From NCBI RefSeq assembly GCF_011075055.1, contig NC_058154.1, positions 11,354,475-11,418,474 on the forward strand: a DNA stretch of 64,000 bases, given 5' to 3'. Below, in pieces: positions 38,258 through 50,165 of the stretch. The first letter of the stretch is position 1; every line of letters starts with the position of its first letter. Position numbers and translations under genes: made by a program. The notes below the pieces were generated by a model, which saw nothing but the letters and a program-made list of their open reading frames with translations, did no database searches and was not told the DNA's origin. This stretch comes from Mangifera indica (lineage: Eukaryota > Streptophyta > Magnoliopsida > Sapindales > Anacardiaceae).

Positions 38258-38829
38258 GGGATGACAATTTGAACCCATTTTAGGGTCCTGACCCTCCCCA
38301 ACTTTAGCAAGAAGAAAATTTTTTGATAGAAACGAGAAATGAGACGAGAACGGAGATAGAGATAAAAAAATTCTCGCAATCAGAGAAGAGCCGAGAATGG
38401 GGATACATGTGTCTCCTCCCAACCCTGTCCCTTTCCCTCCCTAACCCCATTCTCGTTTCTTTGTATTAATATATTTATTTAAAATATTAATATATTTTTA
38501 TAGTTTAAATTATTTATGTTTTTCAAATTTATTTAAATTTTTGTTGTATATATTAAAGTAGTTAATATATTATACTTGTGATATTTGAAATAGTGAATTA
38601 ATTTTAATTTTATTTAATTTTGTTATTTAATATATTTATATTGTGTTTATAAAATATAAAAAAGTTTTTTTTTTTGCGGGTACGAGGAGAAGATTTTTCT
38701 TTGTAGAAAGAGGATGAAGAATAATTTTCATCCTCGTAACGAGGATTGGCCGACGACAGGGATTGATATCCCATATGGAAACGAGGACAAGGATTGAGAT
38801 CCCCTCCTTATCTCTCCCAGTTGTCATCC
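38258..38829. repeat. foldback-like repeat ending GGATGACAA / TTGTCATCC
   Basis: Begins gggatgacaatttgaaccca and ends agttgtcatcc in inverted orientation. Inside are many gagaacgggga/tcctcgt-type phrases, such as gaacggagatagagat and aacgaggattgg. Related to 41206-41662. I find no convincing target duplication, so the transposon class is uncertain. It begins about 210 bp upstream of the TRAPPC3 start codon. Confidence 0.5.
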
Positions 38830-38901
38830 ATAAGTAAAAATTAAAATATTTGGTGATAATTTAATTGGTAATTAATAGATAAACTCTAAATAAAATGTTT
38901 T

Positions 38902-38922
38902 AAATAAATAAATAAATAAATA

Positions 38923-38968
<46 letters not shown>
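38902..38968. repeat. compound microsatellite (AAAT)n(TA)n(GA)n
   Basis: About six AAAT units, then about eight TA units, then about thirteen GA units in direct succession. Confidence 0.95.
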
Positions 38969-38972
<4 letters not shown>

Positions 38973-39761
38973 AACCATGGACCATATTGATTGGACAGAT
39001 AAACTCGTAATATAGTGATTAAACCTATAATCACTACATTAAATAAGTTAAAGTTTCACAAGCGTAGTAAAGGCTTGAATCCAAACTTTTTCTCTAGAAA
39101 TTCTAATATTTCATTAGTTTTTTATTTTATAATTGGAGAACTCTATACACCAAGTAAGTCAAAGTTTCACAAGTATAATAGAGAGTTGAACCTATACTTT
39201 CTTTTTAGAAATTCTAATACTTTATTAGTTTTTTTTTTTAATAATTGGGAAACCTTATCCAACTTCGTTGGACAAGCAAACCTTGAGACATGATGATTTA
39301 ACCTATATTCATTGTATCAGGTCCGTTAGATTTCGCTTTATATGCTTTCACTATTCAAACCCAAATTAATAAATCTAAGATTTCTCAATACGAGTAACAA
39401 GTTATTCCAATCTTTCACAAAAGGTTCTTTCTCTTTCCCACTCAAGCTAGCCTATAACCCCATTAATATATATTTCTTATTTAATGAAAATTGTTAACAA
39501 ATATATAAAATTTATTGTCAATAGATCAATTTTTTTTTTTTTCATAAAATATAGGTTAAATAATCACACATAAATTTAATAGAAATGAGAAACAAAGAAC
39601 TTCAACTATGATATCAATTATCCTTATTTATTTACCAATTTGATCTTAAATAGAAATTTTCCATATTGCACACATGAATTCAGTAAGAGTGAATAACATT
39701 TTCCCACTTAAGATTTGATGTTAAGACACTTTTCTACCTTTAGTTCGTATAAATAATATTA
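38969..39761. other. intergenic with a diffuse internal repeat
   Basis: Segments near 39045-39125, 39165-39240 and 39330 share the order agtttcacaag-tatagt, ttgaacc, cttttt-tagaaattctaat, tttcattagtttttt. They are about 120 bp apart, so this is an old tandem repeat. The same phrases recur at 20490-20580 and 52010-52060. No gene. Confidence 0.5.
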
Positions 39762-40205
39762 GACCAAAAACTGTTTCTTACCGAAGTTTTAATATAAAGA
39801 CAAATACGCATTTGTATTAGATAAAAAATTTAAATACTTATTTACAGACTAACTTTTGTTAAAATTTTCAAGTAAAAGTATAATTGTTACCACTGAACCC
39901 TAAAATTTTTTAAGTTAACATCATTCATCCTCAGGTTTTAAAAATTAACACTTCATCTCTATTTTCAAAGTTTAAAAAGTTAACATATCACCCATAGAGT
40001 TTCATTTATTCTCCTCCATTCCCGAATGATCATTTTCCGACCAACCTCTCATTTACTGGTGCATCCTCTAGCATCCCAAACAACGATGCAACAACAAAGC
40101 TGTCATGAACGTGAAGGATCATGAGTAAATGTTTGGGCTTTTAATCTAATATAGGTGTATATTTATCTTTATGTTAAAACTTGAGTGTAAAATAGTTCTT
40201 TGGCC
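39762..40205. mobile_element. Mutator-like MITE, about 444 bp
   Basis: Left end gaccaaaaactgtttctta, right end aaaatagttctttggcc. The arms share acaaatacgcattt/gtgtatatttatct-type inverted sequence with the 29195 element. Flanks aataatatt and aataatact suggest a 9-bp duplication, off by one base at the left edge. Confidence 0.6.
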
Positions 40206-41205
40206 AATAATACTTAATCATCTAAAATCAAATTAAAACAGTATTATAGAATAAAATTACTATTTTATTTTTTAAAATTATAATATATTAATAAAAGTTA
40301 AAATTAAATCATTTGAATAATCAAGTTATTAAGAGCCCATTTCTTTTGCTTCGCTTTCATCTTTACCCATTTTTTCTTACTACTTATAAATAGGGACGTT
40401 AATAATATATCTTCGTATATTTAAAAATAAATTATAATTTTTAAAATATAAAAATTATGTAATTTTATAATTCAATGTAAAATTTGATTGTCTTCATATA
40501 TTAGTATTATAATTATAATTTTATAAATTAATTATTAATTCAATTAACTAATTTTATAAAAGGGTAATAATTTTTCAAGATAAAATCGAGGAAGAATTTC
40601 TTACTTTTTGGGCAATTCTTTTTTTTTTTTAAGGCCAGTCCTTGGATTCCAAATAAAGGCTGAAAGCAACCAATAATGTTGCCTAGATTTATAAAATTGA
40701 ATTTTCATTTGAAAACAAAAAGGCAAAAATCTTGCGGATTTTAATATGATTTCTTTTTTGTTTACTTTATCATAAAAGTGATGGTGACGTGTAGCTAACT
40801 CCGTCAGAGAAATTCCAACGGCAGAAGTAACGGCCACCAACCCATCCACTCCATTCTCTAATCACAAGAAAAACAAACCCATTCGCTTTTCCTTTGCGTG
40901 AGGGCGTGGCTTCATATTCCCTGGTTATCTCAGTTGAAATTCCCAACACACCCTTGAAGGTTGAGATACTACAAATACAGTTACGCATAAAATCTTCATG
41001 GAATGTTTTGTTAATATATTTAGTTATTTGCATCCTTAAGGTATGCACTAAAGGTAGTATAAAATTATATTTTATTGTAAAATAATTAAAATTTTATATC
41101 GTAGGTGAAAAATCTCCATCAAAATTATTAATAGTTGAAAGATTTTTACAAGATTCAACTATAACTTACTCTATATTCACAATTATATTATTGATTCATT
41201 AATAT

Positions 41206-41662
41206 GGATGACAACGTAGCAGGGTAGGATTTAACACCTTAATTCCCATCATAATTCCTATAGGCGAGATTTGTTCAAATCCTGATATAGAGATAATGGA
41301 GATTTCACATCCCTTACCTCTTGGAAATTTTTTCCTCCCTTTTGCTTCCTCACCCGTTAGGGGAAGATTCCTCTCCCTATTCCCCCTAAGAAAAACAATG
41401 AAATATGTATTAAATAACAGAACATGTTTATAATAATTTAAATTTTTTTAAGGGTAATTTAGTTTTTAAGTGTTAAAATACATAAGAAAAGTGATAAATC
41501 CAGAAAATAATGAGTCAAGAAGAGATAATATGAGAATATATATATTTTCATCCTCAATTACTAGGATTTTAGCTATTCTTATCATCGTTTTTATTAAAGA
41601 ATCTCTTTTCATTTAGGGATGGATGGGGCAGGAACTTAGTTTAGAGGGTTGAATTGTCATCC
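41206..41662. repeat. second GGATGACAA-type foldback repeat
   Basis: Starts ggatgacaacgtagcagggt and ends gggttgaattgtcatcc. The inner text resembles that of 38258-38829, with cctcacccgttaggggaag and pyrimidine/purine-rich arms. Non-coding. Confidence 0.5.
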
Positions 41663-42399
41663 TCGCTTATCAAAATAAATTCTAACATGGTTATCATAAA
41701 AAATATTATAGATGCCTTTAAACCTTGTTACAATCTTTAATTTACAAAAGAATAAGTTAAGGTTACATGTGTAACTGAATACAAAACCCATAATATCATA
41801 AATCTTAGATTATGTTTTCCCAAGAGGATAGAAGAATAATTGTGCCCTAATTAGAAATTGTTTTATGATAATAAGAAATCGCTACTATATATTAAGTAGA
41901 TTAAGGAAACACTATTAATTGATACCTTTTCAGTTGTTTTATAAATGTGAAATTTTGTATCCATATCTTGAGTCAACTAGCATATAGATGATATATCTAA
42001 TCACTAATCGTATGAATTTTTGTATTATGACAGATAATCATTTTATAGATATCGAATTCGTAAATTTTACCAAAAAGGAGTTTTGACACATAACTTATTT
42101 GAGGTTTTAAAAATATTTTAAAATAAATATTCTAAATTTATAAAACATGAAAATTATTAATGTAATTTTGTTTTAAGTAAAAAAATATATTTACCATAGA
42201 ACAAGCGTTTAGAAGAAGAGTCCAAAAACAACTTAAGCTCACATTTTCCAATGGACAAGTGCAGCAAACTAAAAACTTCTGTTCACACAACAACAACCAC
42301 AAAAAAGAGTGTACTCTTCAAGGCTTATTAAAGTTCATACAACGATAAAAGCTTAAAGGGGATAATACGGCACCTCAAAAACTGGGGAGAAGCTACCGC

Positions 42400-42765
42400 A
42401 AAACTGGGCAGTTTTGTCATTTTGGTCAACATATGATTTAAAAAAATTATATTTTTATACCTTTTATGTGTCGCGTGGTTACACTCGTGCTAAACGAGCG
42501 TGACTATATATCGCTTTTAAGAGCTGCCAAAATATCCGCCTGACGTTTTCATCAAAAGCGGCTATACTTGGCGTATGGGCCAACAAAGGCATCAGCGAAT
42601 TGAAACACGTGGCCACCATTGGTTGGAGGGATATTTGGGTAGTTTTGTCATTTCGATCATCAAGTATCGCTATAAATCGGGCTACCCCGAGCCTTTCTTC
42701 TTCGCCAATTCTTGGAAAATCATCTCCTATAGCTACATAGAAGCCTTCGTTAAATTTCTGTCAAG
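42400..42765 (+). promoter_or_regulatory. promoter and 5' leader of the polyubiquitin gene
   Basis: A TATA box (tataaat) lies at 42671-42677, about 90 bp before the leader intron. Transcription should start near 42700. A near-repeat of gggcagttttgtcatttt (42407 and 42637) brackets the region. A G-box-like acacgtgg lies at 42605-42612. The mRNA leader ends at the intron donor 42765/42766. Confidence 0.7.
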
Positions 42766-43318
42766 GTAATTTCCTGTATTTTCTTTCTTATTTTTAATAA
42801 TAATATTAGAGATAATAGGCTTGTTAATTGTAAATAGGCATAGATATCTTTTAATTTCGTGAATTAGGGTTCTGGTTTTGTTCTTGCTGATCCTTTTTTT
42901 TTTTTAAATTGTTGATCTGTGATTGTTACTGGTGATCTGTTGTTTAGATCTTTTATATTACGTTTTAGGGTTTGCTTGTTGGTGTCTTAATGTCTATTTT
43001 GGGAAAAGGATCAATCTTGTTGATGTTTAATGGGTTTCTGTTTGTTAACTCTGAATTTGTATGATTGAGTCTGTTATTACCGAAAATCTCAATTACTTTT
43101 TATGCTTCCTTAGAGATTATTTCCTTTGTTAATTGTTTGTCAAGTATAATCAATTCTAGATCTAAAGCTTTCCTCTGTATGGCTAATATATTCTTTGAGA
43201 TTGTATACATGCTTATGATTACCTAATTGTTTTATGAAGAATACATAAGGTGATTTACGTTGTTGCTTCTCTTTTTCTGTGTTATTGTATTCTTATTTAG
43301 TGTTTGTTTTATCCGTAG
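42766..43318 (+). other. 5' UTR leader intron of the polyubiquitin gene
   Basis: The donor aag|gtaattt at 42766 and acceptor ccgtag at 43318 place the start codon as the first three bases after the intron. This is the standard arrangement of plant polyubiquitin genes. Such introns often enhance expression (known for UBQ10-type genes). The interior is T-rich. Confidence 0.88.
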
Positions 43319-44692
<1,374 letters not shown>

Positions 44693-45679
44693 GTTTGGTC
44701 ATGTGCTTGCTTATGTGAATCTGTTTGTTCTGCCTTTGTCATTTTGAATCCGTGGTTATGTTTGTGGCATGGTCTGGCTGCAGGCCAATGGTTTATGTCT
44801 TAAATAAGTTGTCAAAACTCTTTTTGAAGTTTTTTAAGTTCTATAATTGTCGCACAGTGTTTCTTAGATACTGTTATATTGGTCTTGTTTAGATCATGTA
44901 ATCAGTTCTAAGAACACAACCATCTTAAATAAATACCTATAGTGTCGTTTATTATATATCCTTGGGGGGTTTAATCTGACTTGAGTGCCATATGTATTTG
45001 TTTGCTTTCACTGAGTGATTACGTGCAGGCTCATTTCATTATAAAAACCGGAAATATTTATGTGGTAAATTCGGAGTACTGGATCTGAAACAAGAATGGT
45101 GGAAATTTCATTAAAATAAATAAAAAATCCCTGACTTCAGCCCCAATTTCACCTTTACTCTTTTGAATAGCATCAACCAACTTAACAGTAACACAGTCAA
45201 TTCACTCTGTTTTATAAACGACTTAGAGAATCGATTAACTTCAATCAATCGTATATCTATGACATCTTAATATTCAATGCAAAATGAAGATGAAAAATTC
45301 ACAAACATTCCCCTTTATCTGTGTATAATGGGTTAAACTTAGGCAAAGATGCGGTGTGTATAAAGGGTTCAAACTTACACAAAGACAAATTTTATATAAA
45401 AGATAATTTCGGTTAACCCTAATCTATTGACCATAAAGATAGAGCTGTTGAGTTAAAGTTTTTTTTTGTATAGACTCCATGAAAAATGATTATTTTGATT
45501 AATTATGCTGTAAAAAATTTTTCAGCGTGCGTTAGAAATAACTTTGTAACCTACTCCTCAACAAGTATATGTGACAATTGAAGAGTAGTTGTAGGCTTGA
45601 CCAACTCTAATATGTTTTATATTAGCTAGTTTTGAGGATTAATTTGTTTCATTTTATCCTAATAATATGCTCATAATAG
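44693..45679. other. 3' UTR of polyubiquitin and intergenic sequence
   Basis: Possible polyadenylation signals are aaataag at 44802 and aaataaat at 44927. Beyond about 45100 I see no gene or clear repeat. Confidence 0.45.
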
Positions 45680-46010
45680 TTAAATTATATATCAAAATTC
45701 TAATTTTTTGTATAGTATCATATCATATGATACAATTTTAAAATAATAAAAAATTATAACTGATATATCGTTATTTTAAAAAAAATATTATAAATACTTT
45801 CAAAATTTTAAAATTTCTCATATACATACATATTACATTATCTTTTATTTTTAAATATATCGATTCGTGTTAATAAAATATATTGTATTATACAATATGT
45901 CTACTGTTTCATATTAATTTGATCTATCTCATGATACGTATCGTTTTCTTTTTGTATCATATCATGTTGTATTACAAGATATTGATAATTATGAATACAC
46001 ATACAATTCT
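45680..46010. repeat. dispersed AT-rich repeat, also at 56870-57200
   Basis: Shares a series of phrases in the same order with 56870-57200: ctaattttttgtatagtat, the palindrome atcatatgat, atcgttattttaaaa, catgatacgtatcgtttt and agatattgataattat. The two copies point the same way. Non-coding. Confidence 0.7.
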
Positions 46011-46275
46011 TTTCCAAGAGTATCCTGTTTTGTTTCAAACATAATTTTTTTTAACCATAAAGAAATCAGTATGTACTAAAGACAACGAAGACTTCCTTTC
46101 TTCTGGTACACATGTGGTTACTTGCATCTGTGTCTAGGTACCACACATAGATGCATTATGTGTTCTAGAAACTGTCATCTCCCAAACGAAGACTTCCTTT
46201 CTTCCAACAACTGTCAACTTTGATGCATTATGAACGAACAAAAGTGTTGGTTCGTGTTCGATATTGTTGAATTCT

Positions 46276-46476
46276 TCAACAATGTTCGTCCTTGAAAGTA
46301 TTCTTCTGTTCTGGAATATAAGCCTCTTCTTCTTCTGGAGTAGGATCCATATAACAAATGTCAACAATATCCCATAGGTCCTGTAAGCCGAATAATGCCT
46401 TGAATTGAATGCACCATTTTCTATAGTTGTCTTTAGTTAGCATAAGTACATGGAGTTGCACTAGGTTAGAAGCCAT
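46276..46476 (-). pseudogene. Copia gag N-terminal fragment
   Basis: The frame begins MASNLVQLHVLMLTKDNYRKW and continues LFGLQDLWDIVD. This is the start of Copia gag polyproteins (DUF4219/UBN2 type: an NY-x-x-W motif, then a hydrophobic D-x-W). It breaks off after about 66 codons. No zinc knuckle, protease or integrase follows, so it is a relic. Confidence 0.75.
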
Positions 46477-47215
46477 GATTTTTTAGATCATAGTGAAGCT
46501 CTGATACCGCCCTCGGTTCCTTTGGTGTTCACAAAAAATTTAAGTTTGAAACATACTGGAACTAATCCTAAAAATTAACAAAAAACAAATGATCATAGGA
46601 GTTAGTAAAATTGATAAAGTACTAAAACTTTCAAAGAGGAGGTTTTGATTCAAATATCTATCTTGCTTATAGAACTCTGACTTACCCAGTGTGAAGTTCT
46701 CTACCAGAAGACAAATGAAGCTGAGCATGGAAAATTGACTTCCCTAGTGCAGAGTTCTCTACCAGAAGACAAAGGAAGCTTGAAGCTCTGATGCCGCCTC
46801 TGGTTCCTTTGGTGTTGACAAAAAATTTAAGTCTGAAACATGCTAGAATACACTAAATCAGATATGACCATACAGAGAAAGAACACTGTTATCTCTTATA
46901 TTCATTTCACTTAACTACATCACCCTTTTATAAGAGAGTTAGATGCACTTTATTGGACAAAATGAAACAAACTAATCCTAAAAATTAGTAAAAAACCCAA
47001 CTAGTAAAATAGCTATGGGACTTAGCAAAATTGATGGAACACTAAAACTTTCAAGAAAAAGTTTTGGTTTAAATATCTATCTTGCTTATGAAACTCTGAC
47101 TTACCAAGTGAGGAGTTCTCTACCGGAAGACAAATGAAGCTTGATGAGCATGGAAAATTGGCTTACCTAGTGGGGAGTTCTCTACCAGAAGACAAAGGAA
47201 GCTTGATGAGCATTG
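46276..47215 (-). mobile_element. Copia-type retrotransposon 5' remnant (LTR part, primer site, gag start)
   Basis: On the minus strand the order is: LTR-like sequence with a TATA box (cttataaaaggg, near 46930), an end near caccaaaggaaccagagg, a tRNA-iMet primer site (ggtatcagagcttc, about 46493-46508 in plus coordinates), and a gag start codon at 46476. The primer-site region with LTR end and the following block (ttctctaccagaagac, gatgagcatggaaaattg) occur twice in tandem, at about 46495-46770 and 46775-47200. The left copy has an internal deletion of the TATA section. The element is broken and lacks the rest of pol on this strand. Confidence 0.72.
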
Positions 47216-47350
47216 AAAAAAAAATGTGTTCATGAGATATAGTGAGAAATCCAAAGCCTAAAAGTTGTATAATCCTCAAACAAGAAGATTGGTGGTAAGT
47301 AGAGATGTTATTTTTGATGAAGCAACAACATGTGGCAGTGACGTGGTAAG
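47216..47350 (+). pseudogene. Copia pol fragment (integrase C-terminal linker), with internal stop
   Basis: On the plus strand the text reads KCVFMRYSEKSKA, a stop, then KLYNPQTRRLVVSRDVIFDE. This is the conserved region between integrase and reverse transcriptase of Copia polyproteins (CVFxGYS...YKLYNP...SRDVxFDE). The stop codon is at the position of the usual tyrosine. It lies back to back with the minus-strand gag fragment, so it comes from another copy or an inversion. Confidence 0.75.
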
Positions 47351-47789
47351 AGGTAGGCAAGCTTATTTGAAGCCAAGTAATGTGGTTTTCGTTCATCTAT
47401 GATCTGGTTGTGGATCAACTGACGGTGGAGTGTGGATGCTTACACGTTGAAATTTCATTCAGATGCTGCCAGTTGTATAACACTCTGCTCTCGTAAGGTT
47501 TTGAAGGTTTTAACACTTTCGTTTGCTTGTGGGGGCAAATCACATGGCCTTGTGCGGCTGTCTGATGGCTGCATGCATATTTATGCTATCACCGCATATG
47601 GAATTTGAAACCACAATGTAGATACCGACAACATATTAATATGAATACAGAATCCACATACAACAGAATATCATTAATCACATCAGTCATAATGCCTTTC
47701 AAATTGGATTTAAGAGATATCTTTAATGCAGTCTGCTAAACATTGATCATAAACATGAGAAATATTGTTCGCGTGACATCAGCTGTTGT
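47351..47789. other. intergenic, no gene recognised
   Basis: More GC-balanced than its surroundings. It may still be retroelement sequence, but I recognise no domain. Confidence 0.35.
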
Positions 47790-48200
47790 TGTCAAGGTTG
47801 GAATTCGGGTTAAGCCAAGCCCTGCTCGACTTGAATGCACTTAAACTCGAACTCACTTTAAAAGTGTTTAAGTTTAACTTATTTACGAGGAGTACAACTT
47901 AAGTTTGATTTAAGTTTTAGTTTAAATTAAGCTTTGAGTTTAGTTTAATAATGTAATTAAGCAAAAATAATTGAAACGATGCCATTTCAATTATTTATTG
48001 ATTAAAATAATATCGTTTTAGTCAATTCATATCAAAATTTTTTAAGCTCGCAAACTTTGACAAGTCAAATACTTCTAAAACTTGAAAATATTTAATTTTC
48101 AAACTCAATTTTAAGTTTAAACTCACCTAAATTGAACTTGTTCTAATCGAACTCTAACTAGAATTCAAACAAACTTGGTTTGAATTTGACCCTAGTTGTT
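47790..48200. repeat. decayed dispersed repeat (TCGAA/aactcgaac family)
   Basis: Begins near caaggttggaattcgggtt and ends near ttggtttgaatttgacccta, an inverted pair. The centre has an 'aaacgatgccattt/aatatcgttttag' pair. Relatives lie at 51700-51950, 54897-55415, 56490-56740, 59225-59595 and, best preserved, 62568-62811. Confidence 0.6.
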
Positions 48201-49521
48201 GTTTAGTGAAAGTAAACAACAAAAAAGAAGTAAATTAAATATAAGATTCTACTTTTTTTTTTTTTTAATGAGAAACCTCATCTGAATGAGATCATTCTTT
48301 CAGAGTTGAACTAACCACACCTAATAAGATAAATTTTAGGTCTAATAACTGATCGCATAACTATTAAATAAGATAAGTCAAGAATTTGATCATGATATAT
48401 TATCAGAGGATACTTGAACCTATACTTTCTTATATATGAAATATTATCTTTTATCATTTAAACTACTTCTTCAGGTGAGATTATGAGTTTTGCATGTAAG
48501 GTCGCTACATGGAAGAAGAGATGGGGGAGGTTTCCATGGGGTGGCCCTGCAAGTTTTAGTGATAGAATTTATTCTGCAGGTGGATCACTGTCACGCAATG
48601 GCTGCCAGCTACCATACAAACTCAAAATTACTTCCTTTCTTCTGTCCATCTTCCATCTTCAAAATGCAATATTAGGTGGGTTGCGTCGTGTAATCGCTGC
48701 ATATACCAAATACCTAGAAGTACAGGGCAGCCGCAGGCTGGTGACACGCATGTTGCCATAACTACTTTTGTTTTCTCTGATGAGATCTCCTGCAATTTCT
48801 CAACTGATCGACTACCTTTGAGTCATATAAAACAAACCTTTAAATTTTATATTATTAATTAATAAATTAGTTTTTTTTCTTAGAAATTGATTAATTTATA
48901 AATAAACTTTTTTTTTTCACATTTATTTTTTTTGGAAATGAGAAATTCCACCCAAGTTGACTCTTTTTTTATATGAGAGAATTTCATCCTAATCAAACTG
49001 GCTTCTGAGATTGAACGGGTACAGTAAAATGTCATCAAAGAGAATTTAAACTTACATTCTCTCATGCATTAAACCCCTTCATTACCACGCATGCAACTCT
49101 TTGGAGGCAATGCTTTCACATCATCAAAATCCAAAATGGTTGTTCTTATAGAGAGAAAAATGCTTTCCCATCTTCTTAATCCGATATGACTGAAGGGTCT
49201 TCTTTTAAGGGTACTTCCGGAAAAGATCCATGGGCATAATATATATATATATATATTGGATGGCTGATTAGTAAGTATGATCAAGAAAATTATGTAATAC
49301 TTTAAACGATGCATGAGGGGGAAATATATAAAGACCATAACTAGAAACCCTTATAGATTAAGAAACTTCGATTTCCATAGCCTCTAAACAACAAAGACGC
49401 TCACACAAACACACACGACAATGTGCTTTATTTTTCTACTAGAAATTAGTCACCCTCCTCTGCATCCAAAATGCCGAAGCACTAAGTGAACTTTGGTATT
49501 CTTTTGTTTCAAGCTTCTCCT
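48201..49521. other. intergenic region downstream of the 2S albumin gene
   Basis: The stretch 48470-48770 has an open frame of 92 codons on the plus strand and near-genic composition, but no domain, intron pattern or homology that I recognise. The rest is AT-rich. The 3' UTR of the 2S albumin should lie at about 49300-49521. Confidence 0.4.
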
Positions 49522-49986
49522 CTAAGAAGATAATTGGTAGGGTGAATTGAGGTCGCACCCTTGCCTGGGTTGAATGTTGCACCTGCGAGGAATCTCACTG
49601 GCGATTTCCATGGCCTCTCTAATCTCCTCACCTCTCAGTTGTCCCTGCTGCAGCTGCTGCCTCACGACCTGCTCCAATCCCTGGCATCGGCATCGGTTGT
49701 CCAACTCCTGCAACTGCTGGCAGCATTGGCGAAGGTGGTGTTGTTGTTGTTGTGGGTTGATTATGCCACGGAGGTCCCAGGATTGTTGGCCTTGGACCTC
49801 CTGCCTCAAGTGCTGTTGGCACTGCCTGAGCTGCTGCTGCCTTTGGATTTGTTCTTGGCAGCTTTGGTGGTGGTGGTGGCGGCTGGAGTTTTCTTCATCG
49901 ATCTCGATTGTGGCGCGGTAGATAGAGGCATTGGCCACGAGGAGGAAGAGGGCGAAGGAAGCTAGAAGGAGAGAGAGCTTTGCCAT
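49522..49986 (-). CDS. 2S albumin seed storage protein
   Basis: A single exon of 154 aa on the minus strand. I chose the ATG at 49986 (MAKLSLLLASFALFLLVANA), which gives a clean signal peptide cut after about residue 20. Two upstream in-frame ATGs, at 50085 and 49998, precede it. The upstream one lies in promoter sequence. The eight-cysteine pattern is complete: C43, C56, C88-C89, C99-x-C101, C136, C144. A Gln/His-rich linker lies near 64-86, where the small and large subunits are normally cut apart. The mature protein is a disulphide-linked heterodimer stored in seed protein vacuoles. Overall look is closest to the cashew/pistachio/citrus group, whose members include known food allergens. 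Long antisense frames across it are artefacts of Gln-rich codons. Confidence 0.95.
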   Translation of the reverse strand: MAKLSLLLASFALFLLVANASIYRATIEIDEENSSRHHHHQSCQEQIQRQQQLRQCQQHLRQEVQGQQSWDLRGIINPQQQQHHLRQCCQQLQELDNRCRCQGLEQVVRQQLQQGQLRGEEIREAMEIASEIPRRCNIQPRQGCDLNSPYQLSS

Positions 49987-50056
49987 TTCTTGCTGCATGT
50001 GTTCGATGATGATGCTTTTGTGGGTTGTTGCTGGGATTTGGAGTGGTGGTGAAGGG

Positions 50057-50165
50057 GAATTTATAGGAGAGTTAGGGGTTTGCATGGTGATAGCGTGTTA
50101 GATTGGGCGTTCAGGGTGAGGATTTGGTGGTTGTGACTGAACGTCACACGTAGATTTTTCATGCA
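50057..50165 (-). promoter_or_regulatory. seed-type promoter elements of the 2S albumin gene
   Basis: Read on the minus strand: a TATA box (ctataaattc) at 50057-50066, an RY element (CATGCA, followed by AAC) at 50081-50086, ACGT-core bZIP/ABRE-like sites in tacgtgtgacgttca (50138-50152), and another RY-type TGCATG at 50159-50164. RY and ACGT elements are the known targets of the B3 factors ABI3/FUS3 and their bZIP partners in seed storage promoters. Their presence is seen; their function is inferred. Confidence 0.7.

Noticed and set aside
48483..48761. 92-codon plus-strand frame
   Set aside because: No recognisable family. A second overlapping frame of similar length suggests chance. Kept only as a comment in the intergenic entry.
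49561..49965. Leu-rich 134-codon and Cys-rich 115-codon plus-strand frames
   Set aside because: They are antisense readings of the CAG/CAA-rich 2S albumin gene. The minus-strand frame has the full eight-cysteine pattern and signal peptide.
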